Positions 18,766 to 30,627 are shown, numbered from the stretch's first letter. The stretch is DNA of 64,000 bases from Nitrospira moscoviensis (GCF_001273775.1 NZ_CP011801.1:2272001-2336000); one strand, 5' to 3'. Notes: generated from the letters alone by a model not told the origin. Translations and numbers: made by a program.

Positions 18766-20286
18766 CTACAGGGAAAGGTTCCTCGCCCTCTCCCCCAGCG
18801 CTCTTCTCAATTCCACCATCGCCAACGTATCCCGCGCGCAGTACCGAAGCAACGCCTCTTTGATCGCGGCCTGCTCGATCCAGTCCGTTTCGACGAAGAC
18901 CATCCGGTAGTATTCGCTCGCCGCCTGGCCCCCTTCCTGGATCGCCAGGTCGTCATAGCCCATCGAAGGGACGATGGCGGGCAGCACCGACTTGATCGAG
19001 TAGGAGCCGCCGAACGCCGGATGGTAGTAATGGTCGCGGACGATCGGGAACAAATCCCACAACCGCTTGATGATGTGATTGAACGCGGACCGATATTCCG
19101 GGAAGACCTCCACGAGCTGCTCCATGACGGACCGCTCGTAGGCCGAATAGACGCAGATGCTGCCCTGCTCCCCGAGCGATTCGATCAGAGCTTCCGCCCA
19201 CCGCCTGCGGGGCTCGGTCGCCAGATCGTGCAGGAACTCCCGATGGACGAGTTCCCCGGACTCCTCCTCGATGTGGTTGGACCATTGCACCGGAATGGCC
19301 TGATAGGGCCGCGTCGACGAGAATTTCGGTACCGGCAACATCACCGTTTCAAAATCCAGGTGATGGACGGGATACCGGACCGACTGCAGAATGTCCGCCA
19401 GAGCCGGCGACACCCATTCCACATTGTCCTTGACCCGCCGCTGCGTCGGCGACAGGGCCGCGCTCGGCGGAATCTCGTCGATGAGTGTGATTCCCTGCGC
19501 CGCCCATTGGGTCACCTGATGTTTGGAACCCGGCAAGCGATAGATCCATCGCACCGGCTTGTCGGCCGTGCAGTGATTCCAGAACGGGCATTCGTAAGGA
19601 GTCCGGCACTGGAGTCCCGGGTCGATGGGCGGCGGATCCGGCTGGAGGAGCGTGGACCTCATGGCGCCGAGTCGGTCCGGGACGAGTGCCCGGCGGGCCA
19701 GTACCGCCTGGGTCACGTCTTGCAGGGTAAACAGCTGTGCGAGGTCGACCTCTCCGTCCTTATAGACATAGCTCGTGTTGATATGCATCAGGCAGACGGC
19801 CGCGAGCGACAGGCCGGCTCCCAACAGGACGTGACTTTGGATCGCAAGATCGTCGAGGTGGACGTCTTTGATCTTGGTGGAGGACTTCACCTCGATCAGT
19901 CGCCAGCGCACCGGTTCCCCGCTCTCCGCAGGAACCCGCTCCAGAACATCGACGCGAATCAACACGCCGTCGTGGAGAAACGCCGCTTCGAACAGGGCCG
20001 GCACCGCCGCGTTCCGCATCAACTCGGCGGTCTCTGTGAGCGCGGCCTCGCGCCGCCGATGGCTCGCGGCGACCAACACACCGCCGGGAAACCGCCGCCG
20101 AGCGACCGCGCCGATCTCCGTACCCATATCGAGGATCGCCTGAGTCGACAGGTCGGGCGTCGTCGCCAACTGCGGGTGGTGCATCTCCAGATACAGCCGC
20201 TTGAGACACTGCAACCCGGACACGAATTTCGACTTGGACAGCCGCGGTATGATGGCCGGCAGCGTGGCGAGCGGTTCTGCGTCCAT
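18766..20286 (-). CDS. DUF2779 protein with Cas4-like nuclease domain
   Basis: A 506-residue protein. It opens with LSKSKFVSGLQCLKRLYLE, typical of this family. A PD-(D/E)XK nuclease core like that of Cas4/RecB follows (IRVDVLERV, then LIEVKSSTKIKDVHLDDLAIQ). A Cys cluster, LQCRTPYECPFWNHC, resembles the iron-sulfur cluster ligands of Cas4. The C-terminal DUF2779 half has HLDFETVMLPVP and a late RYCARDTLAM, reminiscent of DnaQ/RNase H-like exonucleases. The ATG at 20286 is preferred over a TTG 21 bp upstream. It is divergent from the MATE gene. No CRISPR array is in the window, so a CRISPR role is not supported; stand-alone DNA repair or defence nuclease is possible. Confidence 0.8.
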   Translation of the reverse strand: MDAEPLATLPAIIPRLSKSKFVSGLQCLKRLYLEMHHPQLATTPDLSTQAILDMGTEIGAVARRRFPGGVLVAASHRRREAALTETAELMRNAAVPALFEAAFLHDGVLIRVDVLERVPAESGEPVRWRLIEVKSSTKIKDVHLDDLAIQSHVLLGAGLSLAAVCLMHINTSYVYKDGEVDLAQLFTLQDVTQAVLARRALVPDRLGAMRSTLLQPDPPPIDPGLQCRTPYECPFWNHCTADKPVRWIYRLPGSKHQVTQWAAQGITLIDEIPPSAALSPTQRRVKDNVEWVSPALADILQSVRYPVHHLDFETVMLPVPKFSSTRPYQAIPVQWSNHIEEESGELVHREFLHDLATEPRRRWAEALIESLGEQGSICVYSAYERSVMEQLVEVFPEYRSAFNHIIKRLWDLFPIVRDHYYHPAFGGSYSIKSVLPAIVPSMGYDDLAIQEGGQAASEYYRMVFVETDWIEQAAIKEALLRYCARDTLAMVELRRALGERARNLSL

Positions 20287-20361
20287 GGTGATGCAGAACG
20301 TAACCAACCGGCCGGCGTTTGTCCAGGTGCCATGCCGCGCGATCTGTTAGGATAGGCCTTC

Positions 20362-21699
20362 ATGGCCGGTGTCGCGCAGATCAGACGCTCCGTGATGGCG
20401 CTCGCGCTCCCCGTCACGGTGAGCAGCCTCCTCCAACGGACGGAAGGCATCGTGGCCGTGTTCCTCGTCGGAGGACTCGGAGCCGCCCCCATCGCCGCGG
20501 TGGGCTTGGGACAACTGCTCGCGTTCATCGCCACGACGCTCGTGTCCGGCCTCTCCGTCGGCGCCAACGTCATCGTCGCCCAGCTCTGGGGTGCCAGGCG
20601 CCATCGTGACGTCGGCGAAGCCGCCCGCCATTTCCTGGGACTCTCCATCCTCGTGTCCCTGGCAGTGGCTGTCCTCGGCATGACGCTCAATGATCTGGCG
20701 ATGCGTGGATTGGGAGCCGAATCCGGCGTCATTGAACTGGCCCTCCCCTATTCAACGCTCATTTTTCTCGTCATGCCTTTTACGGTGCTTATCCAGGTTT
20801 TGTCGTCGATTCTCCAGGGCACCGGCGATACCCGCACGCCGATGTACGGGATGATCCTGGTCAATCTGCTGCACGTCCTGATCGCCTATCCCCTCATTTA
20901 CGGGCGCTGGGGCCTCCCCGCCATGGGAGTGAAAGGCGCCGCGGTGGCAGTGGGATTGGCGGAAGCGACAGGCGTCGCCTATCTCATGATGCGCTGCGGC
21001 CGCTTGTTCAAACCGTCGATTCGTCTACGCGGCGATTTGCTCCGGATGCTCTGGGATGTCGGCGCGCCGGTCTCCGGCGAGCGCATCGTCCAACAGGCGG
21101 GCATTCTGATCTACACCAAGCTCGTGCTGCTGTATGGGACCATCTCCTACGCCGCGCATCAAGTGGGGCTGTCAATCGAGTCCCTCTCGTTCTTGCCTGG
21201 GTATGGATTTGCGATCGCCGCCGCGACGATGGTGGGACAAAGCATCGGGGCCGGCAAGTACACGCGCGCGAAGCTGGAAAACTGGGAAGCCAACCGGCTC
21301 GCCATCTACATCATGGCCAGTATGGGGATCGTCTTTTTCTTTTTCCCTTATGTGCTGCTGCGGGCCTTTACGACGGATGAGGCGGTCATCGAGCTCGGAA
21401 CGGTGTTCCTGAAAATCGTCGCGCTGCTCCAAATTCCGCTGGCCCTCACGATGGTCTTGGCCGGCTCCCTGCGCGGCGCCGGCGACACGCGCTTCATCAT
21501 GAGCGCCACCATGGTCGGCATGTGGGGCGTGCGCGTGCCGATCGCGCTAGTCGTGGCGCTCTGGATGGAGTGGTCGGTGTTTTACGTCTGGTCGGCGATG
21601 ATCGCCGACTGGACGGTGCGGATGGCGCTCTTGCTGTGGCGCTATCAATCGGAGCGCTGGAAGGTGATCCGGGTCATTCGAGAGACCGAACAGGCGTGA
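20362..21699 (+). CDS. MATE family multidrug efflux transporter
   Basis: A 445-residue integral membrane protein with twelve hydrophobic segments arranged as two MatE repeats. Characteristic stretches are ALPVTVSSLLQRTEGIVAVF near the N-terminus and the repeated SSILQGTGDTRTP (about residue 148) and GSLRGAGDTRFI (about residue 370), the GxxRGxGDT motif that marks each half. MATE pumps use a proton or sodium gradient to expel cationic compounds. The gene is divergent from the DUF2779 gene; the region between them is only about 75 bp. Substrate cannot be inferred. Confidence 0.9.
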   Translation: MAGVAQIRRSVMALALPVTVSSLLQRTEGIVAVFLVGGLGAAPIAAVGLGQLLAFIATTLVSGLSVGANVIVAQLWGARRHRDVGEAARHFLGLSILVSLAVAVLGMTLNDLAMRGLGAESGVIELALPYSTLIFLVMPFTVLIQVLSSILQGTGDTRTPMYGMILVNLLHVLIAYPLIYGRWGLPAMGVKGAAVAVGLAEATGVAYLMMRCGRLFKPSIRLRGDLLRMLWDVGAPVSGERIVQQAGILIYTKLVLLYGTISYAAHQVGLSIESLSFLPGYGFAIAAATMVGQSIGAGKYTRAKLENWEANRLAIYIMASMGIVFFFFPYVLLRAFTTDEAVIELGTVFLKIVALLQIPLALTMVLAGSLRGAGDTRFIMSATMVGMWGVRVPIALVVALWMEWSVFYVWSAMIADWTVRMALLLWRYQSERWKVIRVIRETEQA

Positions 21700-21700
21700 C

Positions 21701-23053
21701 CTAACAATGTGTTCGTTCTTCCGCCGTCGGCCTGGTGTCTTTCCCCGAGCCGACTCGCACCTCGATTCGTCCCACGCCCTTCACGTTGGCGCAGAGGTCG
21801 CCGAGCCCCGGGGTGATGAGGCGGAACGGGCCGCCCTTGCCGTCCGGCAGCGGCTCGCCGTTCAGCTCATAGAGCAGCAGGCCGAAATCGCGGGCCTGCT
21901 GGAGCGTCAGCGTCGCGGCATAGTTGCCGTCCAGCGAATGAAATGTCACATGGTCGGCATCAAGGGTCAATGCCGGCACGTCCAACAATCCCTTCACTTT
22001 GATCGCCCTCCCCGCCATACCAGGCATGACCGTCCCGACATCCTCTACATGATGTTCTGCGGGAAGCTGCTGCATCGCCGCTCGATCCAGTGACACCGGC
22101 TGCACCACCGCGCCATCGATCCGGACCACCCCAGGCCCGCTCTGTTCTTTCTCGGTGATCGTCTTGATCATGGCGGTCAACGCTTCATTGACGGGAGTCG
22201 GGATCCCGAGCTCGCGTCCCAACCGGACGATGTATCCGTTCAAATAGTCGATCTCGGTCCGGCGTCCAGTTTTCCAATCGTCATACATGGAGGTGTGGAT
22301 GTCGCGGATTTCCTGCGTCGCCTTCACCACTCGTTCGGGCATGTTGGGCGGCAACGGAACTTTGACGGCCGCGGCGACGGCCGTGATTTCGTCCACAATC
22401 TGATGGATCACCCGCATCATCTCGGGGTGCTCCAGGGCCTTCGCGACACGATCGTCGACGAGCACGGTGATCGGATTGAAGACGCAGTTCCAGCACATCT
22501 TCTCCCACTTGCTGCGGCGGATGTCTTTGGACAGCTGGCAGGGAATGCCGGCCGACGTAAAGAGATCCCGGATCGCGAGCACCCGCTCGCTCTCGTGCCC
22601 CATCAGCTCGCCGATCGCGACGGCCCCCTTCTTATAGTGGTCGATGACACCCGGCTCGGCGATTTTCGAATAGATGAAGGCCACGCCGCCGACGACACAG
22701 TCCCGCTTCAGTCGAGCGATGAGGCGGTCTTCGGTGTCGATGCCGTTTTGTAGGGTCAGGATGACCGTGCGGGCCGTCATCACCCGCTCGATCTGAGCCA
22801 TAACCTCGTCCAGGTCGTAGGCCTTCACGCCCAAAATGATCAGATCGGGCTGCGGAAGCTCGCGCGGGTCGGAGGCGGCCGGCGGCCAGACGGTAAACGT
22901 GCCGCCCGCGCTGCGCACCGTCAACCCGTTCTGTCGGACGGCAGCCAGCGTCCTTGGTCTGAGCAGGAACGAGACGTTGGGATTCGACTTCGCCAGATGC
23001 GCGCCGAAAAATCCTCCCACGGAACCGGCTCCCACCACTAAGATCTGTTTCAT
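21701..23053 (-). CDS. Ketopantoate reductase-like protein fused to a SUOX-like C-terminal domain
   Basis: A 450-residue protein. Residues 1-310 are a ketopantoate reductase (PanE/ApbA): NADPH motif GAGSVGGFFGAHLA, ILGVKAYDLD, LQNGIDTE, and SKWEKMCWNCVFNPIT in the catalytic C-terminal domain. PanE normally ends near residue 310. Here about 115 further residues resemble the C-terminal part of molybdopterin-binding oxidoreductase domains (VTFHSLDGNYAATLTL, LLLYELNGEPLPDGKGGPFRLITP). The cofactor-ligating Cys of sulfite oxidases is not visible. The ATG at 23053 has a GGGGG element upstream, so it is chosen over an ATG 12 bp earlier. Whether it makes pantoate or another hydroxy acid is open; no panB or panC is nearby. 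Confidence 0.8.
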   Translation of the reverse strand: MKQILVVGAGSVGGFFGAHLAKSNPNVSFLLRPRTLAAVRQNGLTVRSAGGTFTVWPPAASDPRELPQPDLIILGVKAYDLDEVMAQIERVMTARTVILTLQNGIDTEDRLIARLKRDCVVGGVAFIYSKIAEPGVIDHYKKGAVAIGELMGHESERVLAIRDLFTSAGIPCQLSKDIRRSKWEKMCWNCVFNPITVLVDDRVAKALEHPEMMRVIHQIVDEITAVAAAVKVPLPPNMPERVVKATQEIRDIHTSMYDDWKTGRRTEIDYLNGYIVRLGRELGIPTPVNEALTAMIKTITEKEQSGPGVVRIDGAVVQPVSLDRAAMQQLPAEHHVEDVGTVMPGMAGRAIKVKGLLDVPALTLDADHVTFHSLDGNYAATLTLQQARDFGLLLYELNGEPLPDGKGGPFRLITPGLGDLCANVKGVGRIEVRVGSGKDTRPTAEERTHC

Positions 23054-23138
23054 CCTGTCCCCCAAGTTGCGCCGACATGCGCCGTACTATAGCATGGGCC
23101 GGCAAGACGACGCAGCGCCCGGACCTTCGAATACAGCC

Positions 23139-23870
23139 ATGCAGCCCGGCTCCGATCTGGCCATTCTCAGACGTCGAATCGCCGCCGCTCAATCCATCAC
23201 CGTCCTGACGGGCGCCGGCATCTCGGCCGACAGCGGCGTGCCGACCTTCCGCGGAGCGGACGGACTCTGGCGGAATTTTCGCGCGGAGGATCTCGCGACG
23301 CCGGAAGCCTTTGAGCGGGACCCACGCCTTATTTGGGAATGGTACAACTGGCGGCGGGAGCTGATCGCGACGAAGCGGCCGAACCCGGCCCATGAAGCGG
23401 TGGCAGAACTCGAACGGCGCTGCGAGCGGTTCTGGCTGATCACGCAGAATGTGGACGGGCTCCACCGGGCGGCCGGCTCGCGGAAGCTGTCGGAGATTCA
23501 CGGCAATATCTGGACGGTGCGCTGCACCGGCTGCGGCACGATCGCAGACAACCACGACGTGCCCATCGCCATCCTCCCCTTCTGCCAGTGCGGTTCGTTG
23601 CTCCGCCCGCACATCGTCTGGTTCGGCGAATCCTTATTTCCGGATGACCTCTCGCAGTGCGCGGCCGCGCTTCGACGCTGCGACGTGTTGCTGGTCATCG
23701 GCACGTCCGGCGTCGTCTATCCGGCGGCCGGGTTCGCATCGGTCGCCAAAGAGACGGGGGCATTCGTGGCGGAGATCAACCTGGATCCGACGCCGCAGTC
23801 TTCGCTCGTCGACCTGTCGCTCCAGGGGCGCGCCAAAGAGATCGTCCCGTTATTACTCGAGCCGGTCTAG
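23139..23870 (+). CDS. Sir2 family NAD-dependent protein deacylase (class III sirtuin)
   Basis: A 243-residue sirtuin. NAD-binding motifs are LTGAGISADSGVPTFRG and ITQNVDGLH; the catalytic His is in EIHGN. The zinc site is CTGC plus CQC, close to the usual spacing. The stretch EWYNWRREL carries the Tyr-x-x-Arg pair that defines class III sirtuins (CobB/SIRT5), which remove succinyl and malonyl groups as well as acetyl groups. An upstream in-frame ATG at 23094 would add 15 residues. The 3' end overlaps the convergent HAD gene by 18 bp. Confidence 0.92.
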   Translation: MQPGSDLAILRRRIAAAQSITVLTGAGISADSGVPTFRGADGLWRNFRAEDLATPEAFERDPRLIWEWYNWRRELIATKRPNPAHEAVAELERRCERFWLITQNVDGLHRAAGSRKLSEIHGNIWTVRCTGCGTIADNHDVPIAILPFCQCGSLLRPHIVWFGESLFPDDLSQCAAALRRCDVLLVIGTSGVVYPAAGFASVAKETGAFVAEINLDPTPQSSLVDLSLQGRAKEIVPLLLEPV

Positions 23871-24575
23871 GAGCGGAAGCAGCTCATCCAAAGTGCGTAT
23901 GACGGCGGCGCCGCTCGCGCGCTGGAGTCCCTTGCGATCGAGCAGCGCCGCATGCAGTCCGGCTTTGGTCGCTCCCTCCACGTCGTCCCGCACGCTGTCT
24001 CCGACATGCAGCGCTTCATCCGGATCGACCGCATGTTTTTCCAGGGCGACCTGAAAGATCTTCGGAGCCGGCTTGGCCGCCTGCGCCAGACTGGAGATTG
24101 TCACCGTATCGAAGGAGTCCGCGATGCCGAGTCCGCGCATGACGGTAAACAGGCGCGAGTCGAAGTTGGAAATAATCCCGAGCTCCAATCCCCGGTGTTT
24201 CAGGCGCGCCAAGGCCTCCGCCGTCTCGGGATACAAGCGCCAGGATTGCGGGTCTTCGAACACCTGAAAAACCCGATCGAAGAAGTCGTCGAACCGCTCG
24301 AACATCCCGACCCGATAAAAGACATTGTGGACGATATCGAACCACCACAATCGCTCGCTCTGTTTGATCTGAGCCGGTTCCGTCGCGGCAAACACGGGCG
24401 GGGGGGCCTCCCGAAAGGCCCGGCTGAAGGCCTGTCTGATCGACGCGAGCGACTCGGGGGTCTTCGGAAAGCCGAAGCGGACGGCCTCTTCCAGATAAAT
24501 CTCCGCCACGGATCCGTTCACATGGAACAGAGTGTCGGCCGCGTCGAAAAAGACGACCCGGATCGATCCACTCAT
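23853..24575 (-). CDS. HAD family hydrolase
   Basis: A 240-residue haloacid dehalogenase superfamily protein with an alpha-helical cap. Motif I is FFDAADTLF: the nucleophile Asp11 is present but the residue two positions later, usually the acid/base Asp of phosphatases, is Ala. This resembles the dehalogenase-like branch more than typical phosphatases. Motif II is IISNFDS, motif III is in AAKPAPKIF and motif IV is HVGDSVRDDVEGA. An AAGGAAAA element upstream supports the ATG. The substrate cannot be predicted. Confidence 0.85.
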   Translation of the reverse strand: MSGSIRVVFFDAADTLFHVNGSVAEIYLEEAVRFGFPKTPESLASIRQAFSRAFREAPPPVFAATEPAQIKQSERLWWFDIVHNVFYRVGMFERFDDFFDRVFQVFEDPQSWRLYPETAEALARLKHRGLELGIISNFDSRLFTVMRGLGIADSFDTVTISSLAQAAKPAPKIFQVALEKHAVDPDEALHVGDSVRDDVEGATKAGLHAALLDRKGLQRASGAAVIRTLDELLPLLDRLE

Positions 24576-24657
24576 GGTCGGATTTTCCTTTCGGGATCCC
24601 GATGTGCCGGGCTCACCGAAATACCCTCATGATAACAATCGTCTATCGACCGATTTC

Positions 24658-24686
24658 TTGACAAAGCATACCCCCCCTGCTAGCTT
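24658..24686 (+). promoter_or_regulatory. Sigma-70 type promoter upstream of the receiver protein
   Basis: TTGACA at 24658-24663, a 17-bp spacer and TAGCTT at 24681-24686, with the ATG about 30 bp further on. The -35 element is perfect; the -10 is weak. Confidence 0.4.
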
Positions 24687-24715
24687 CGAAACATCCAAGA
24701 AAACCGGAGATTTCG

Positions 24716-25864
24716 ATGCCTTCTTCCATCTTCATCGTGGACAGCAGTCCAGCCGTCAGGCGGATGGTGGAGCAGATCTCGACTCCGGAAGGGTTCGAAG
24801 TCGTCGGCTTCCAGGACGGTCCTGCGGCGCTGGAGGCCGCCCGCCGTATCAGCCCCGCGCTCATCATCGCCGATTACCATCTCGACAATATGACCTTTTC
24901 TGGCTTCTGCAAAGAGGTGCACAAGCTCGACAACTTGAGCGACACCTATGTCATCTCGCTCATCAATCCGGCCGATCGACCGGATGAAAACCATTTGCGC
25001 ACCTTGGGCGTCAAGGCGTTCCTCAAGAAACCCTTCCAGTCCGAAGACCTCCTCGACGTCATCAAGTCGCTTCAGCAGAAACAACAGGGCCAGGCCGGCG
25101 GCACGGGCCTGAAACGCCGCCAGTGGCCTCCGGTGTCCACCGCGACCGATTCCGATGACGACGCCGAATCGGCGGACCGGCAGGACCTCTCGGATGAGCA
25201 CGAGGACCAGTCCATGAATCACATGGATCTGCCACCAGCCCCCCCTGCAACCCGCCCTGCCGTTCCGGAACCGGAAGATGCCATGAAGGGCCTCTTCGGG
25301 CAACTGCTCCACTCCATGACCGAGCGGACCGAAAAACGATTGGCCGATCTGCTCCCGGCGGCCATCGAGCAAAAGGTCGCGACCCATATCCGTCCGATCG
25401 TGCAGCGGGAATTGGACGGCCAGCTCGGCGAGATCCTGTCGCAGGAACAGCTCGCGGCCATCCTTCAACCGCTCGTGGCGCAGGAGCTGCCCGCCCTTCT
25501 CAAAAAAGAACTGACGGCCGCGCAACCGATGATTCGCCAGGTCGTCACGGAGCTGACGGGATCGATGATCAAGGAGCGCGTGGACGCCGCCGTGCGCGAG
25601 CAGGCCGAAGCCGGCGTCCGCAAACATCTGCCGGACGTGGTCCGGGAACATCTCGGCGCGATTGATTTGATCGTGCAGGACGAGGTCCGCCAGGCGACGT
25701 TGAAGCAGGCGCCGCTGCTCGCCGATGGCATCGTCCGGGCGACCGCCGAACAAACCGTTGAACAGGCCGTGCAGCGCATCGTGCCCGAGCTCGCCGAGCA
25801 GCACATCCGAGCCGAACTGAAACGGCTCACCGAAGAGGCCGGCGACGGCCCCTCCCCCGCCTAG
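24716..25864 (+). CDS. Response regulator receiver protein with long helical C-terminal tail
   Basis: A 382-residue protein. Residues 1-118 form a CheY-like receiver: the phospho-acceptor is Asp53 in IIADYHL, and the conserved Lys is in AFLKKPFQ. A polar linker (about 125-185) rich in Asp, Glu and Pro follows. Residues 185-375 are predicted to be mostly helical with repeated amphipathic segments (LLPAAIEQKV, IRPIVQRELDGQ, VVRE, VQDEVRQ), and no known DNA-binding or enzymatic output domain is seen. A GGAG element precedes the ATG. No cognate kinase is adjacent, so it is an orphan regulator. It may act through protein-protein contacts, for example in motility or cell organisation, but this is a guess. 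Confidence 0.8.
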   Translation: MPSSIFIVDSSPAVRRMVEQISTPEGFEVVGFQDGPAALEAARRISPALIIADYHLDNMTFSGFCKEVHKLDNLSDTYVISLINPADRPDENHLRTLGVKAFLKKPFQSEDLLDVIKSLQQKQQGQAGGTGLKRRQWPPVSTATDSDDDAESADRQDLSDEHEDQSMNHMDLPPAPPATRPAVPEPEDAMKGLFGQLLHSMTERTEKRLADLLPAAIEQKVATHIRPIVQRELDGQLGEILSQEQLAAILQPLVAQELPALLKKELTAAQPMIRQVVTELTGSMIKERVDAAVREQAEAGVRKHLPDVVREHLGAIDLIVQDEVRQATLKQAPLLADGIVRATAEQTVEQAVQRIVPELAEQHIRAELKRLTEEAGDGPSPA

Positions 25865-25980
25865 CTTTTCTTGCCGCGCTTGGCCGCAGCGCGCCGGGCC
25901 TTCGCCAGCGCCTTCACCCGCTTCACATTCTTCCGATGCTTCTTCCTCGTCTTGCGATCCTTCTCACGTCCTCGCGCCAT
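25861..25980 (-). CDS. Very small, highly basic protein, 39 aa
   Basis: This gene begins at an ATG preceded by a clear GGGAG element and encodes 39 residues, of which about half are Lys or Arg (MARGREKDRKTRKKHRKN at the start, ending AKRGKKS). Such composition recalls small ribosomal proteins or nucleic-acid-binding peptides. Its stop overlaps the end of the convergent receiver gene by 3 bp. No family assignment is certain. The strong ribosome binding site and uniform basic composition argue that it is real. Confidence 0.6.
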   Translation of the reverse strand: MARGREKDRKTRKKHRKNVKRVKALAKARRAAAKRGKKS

Positions 25981-26126
25981 GATTGCTCCCTACGGTCAGA
26001 TGAGGTGAACGGTCCGTTGCGCGCGACTGTATAACATAAGCCCCACCGCCTCACAAGAAGCGCGGCACCATTTTCCGGCCCGCGGCGAACATGATAAGAT
26101 GCGCGAATTCGTCACGGCACAGGATC

Positions 26127-28868
<2,742 letters not shown>

Positions 28869-28871
28869 TCC

Positions 28872-29753
28872 ATGGTCACCCTGCCGGCCGCCGATATCCG
28901 CCGCGCCGTCCGGCTCGGAGTGGAAGAAGACCTCGCTCAGGGAGATCTCACCACGTCCGCGCTCTTTCCGGCGCCCGTGCCGGCCAAAGCCCGTATCGTG
29001 GCGCAGCAGGAGCTCATCGTCGCAGGGATGGCCGCCGCCGTCCAAACCTTTGCCCTGGTCGATCCCTCATTGAGACTGTCGGTGTCCCGCAAGGACGGCG
29101 AACAAGCTGCTGACGGCGAGACGCTGCTCATCATCGAAGGCGACGGCCGGTCGATCTTACAGGGCGAACGAGTGGCGCTGAATTTTTTGCAATATCTGTC
29201 CGGCATCGCGACGTTCACGCAGCAGTTTTGCCGGGCGGTCTACGGCTATCCGGTGACGATCCTGGACACCAGAAAGACGCTGCCCGGTTGGCGCTCGTTG
29301 CAGAAATGGGCGGTGGCCCTCGGGGGCGGAACCAATCATCGCCGGTCGCTGGGAGACGGCATCCTCATCAAAGACAATCATTTGGCGCTGCTGGGTCGAT
29401 CCAAAGACGCGGTGCGGGCGGCGTGCGACCGCGCCGGCGCCCGGGCGCCGAGCACGCTGCCGACGATTGTGGAAGTCGAGTCGCTCTCCGGCGTTCGACA
29501 AGCCTTGCAAGGACAAGCGGACATCATCCTGCTCGATAATATGACGCCGGCGATGGTCCGCCGCGCCGTCGCGCTCATCAAGGGGCGGGCGCTGGTGGAA
29601 GTCTCGGGCGGCATCACGTTGAAGAATGTGCGGGCCATGGCGGCGGCCGGAGCTGATCGGATTTCCATCGGAGCCTTGACTCATTCCGCTCCGGCGGCCG
29701 CCTTGAGTCTCGAGTTGACGGCGGTGTCCTCCCGGCGCCGGCGGCGATCATGA
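28872..29753 (+). CDS. nadC: Nicotinate-nucleotide pyrophosphorylase (carboxylating)
   Basis: A 293-residue quinolinate phosphoribosyltransferase that makes nicotinate mononucleotide in de novo NAD synthesis. Family signatures are EEDLAQGDLTTSALFP at the N-terminus, LNFLQYLSGIAT, TRKTLPGWRSLQKWAV (with substrate-binding Arg/Lys), GGGTNHRRSLGDGILIKDNH and, near the end, EVSGGITLKNVRAMAAAGAD. Start lies 3 bp after the valS stop; the stop overlaps the birA start by 4 bp. nadA and nadB are not in the window. Confidence 0.97.
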   Translation: MVTLPAADIRRAVRLGVEEDLAQGDLTTSALFPAPVPAKARIVAQQELIVAGMAAAVQTFALVDPSLRLSVSRKDGEQAADGETLLIIEGDGRSILQGERVALNFLQYLSGIATFTQQFCRAVYGYPVTILDTRKTLPGWRSLQKWAVALGGGTNHRRSLGDGILIKDNHLALLGRSKDAVRAACDRAGARAPSTLPTIVEVESLSGVRQALQGQADIILLDNMTPAMVRRAVALIKGRALVEVSGGITLKNVRAMAAAGADRISIGALTHSAPAAALSLELTAVSSRRRRRS

Positions 29754-30592
29754 CCTCGTCTGCCTCTCTTCCTCTCGCAGCCGACGACATTCGGAGCACT
29801 CTTGCCACGACATACCTGGGCCGGCATCTCCACCTCCATCGCGAGCTTCCCTCGACGAACGACGCAGCCATGGCGCTGGCACAGAGCGGCGCCGAGCACG
29901 GCACGGTGGTCGTGGCGGACCGGCAGACGGCCGGCCGGGGCCGGCGGGCCCGCGAGTGGTTTTCTCCCGGAGGGGTGAACCTCTATTGTTCCGTCGTGAT
30001 TCGATCAGAGCCGTTGCATCTCTCCTTCAGCGACTGGCTGTCCTGGATTCCGCTCGCCTCAGCGCTCGCGATAACGGAAGCGGTCCGGACGACGGCGGGT
30101 GTCCGGCTCTTCCTCAAATGGCCCAACGACCTCCTGTGCCATGAAAAAAAAATCGGCGGCATCCTCTGCGAGAACGGTATGGATCCCAGCAAGCGCCCCT
30201 TCGTCGTCATCGGCATCGGGCTCAACGTCAACGTACCGCCTGCCGCCTTTCCCCCAGAACTGGCCGGCATCGCAGGCTCGCTCATCGAAGACACGCAGCG
30301 GCCGATCGACCGCAATCGCCTCCTCTCGCAACTGCTGATCGACCTCGAACAGGTGCTGGACGAGTTGGGCGCAGAGGGACCGCGCCGGCTCCGTCATGCC
30401 TATACACAGGCCTGCGCCACTCTCGGTAAACGGGTCCGCGTCATACTCGCCCAATCCCGGGAGCTGCTGGGCCTGGCCGAAGGCATCGGCCCCGACGGCG
30501 CGCTCCTCGTGCGCCCCTCGTCCGCGTTCGACGACACTCATGGCGACGCGGTCGAAATCCGCGCCGCGGACGTGATGCACCTCCGAGAGTAG
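29750..30592 (+). CDS. birA: Biotin--[acetyl-CoA-carboxylase] ligase
   Basis: A 280-residue monofunctional biotin protein ligase. It lacks the N-terminal winged helix of E. coli BirA, so it should not repress a biotin operon. Motifs are ELPSTNDAAMALA, the biotinyl-AMP loop TAGRGRRAREWFSPGG, FLKWPNDLLCHEKKIGGILCE and GIGLNVNV. It attaches biotin to the carrier protein of acetyl-CoA or pyruvate carboxylases. The 4-bp overlap with nadC implies translational coupling; coaX follows 35 bp later, so the three form a cofactor operon. Confidence 0.95.
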   Translation: MTSSASLPLAADDIRSTLATTYLGRHLHLHRELPSTNDAAMALAQSGAEHGTVVVADRQTAGRGRRAREWFSPGGVNLYCSVVIRSEPLHLSFSDWLSWIPLASALAITEAVRTTAGVRLFLKWPNDLLCHEKKIGGILCENGMDPSKRPFVVIGIGLNVNVPPAAFPPELAGIAGSLIEDTQRPIDRNRLLSQLLIDLEQVLDELGAEGPRRLRHAYTQACATLGKRVRVILAQSRELLGLAEGIGPDGALLVRPSSAFDDTHGDAVEIRAADVMHLRE

Positions 30593-30627
30593 CCAAACCG
30601 TCACCCGCACGCTAGAATACATCTGCC

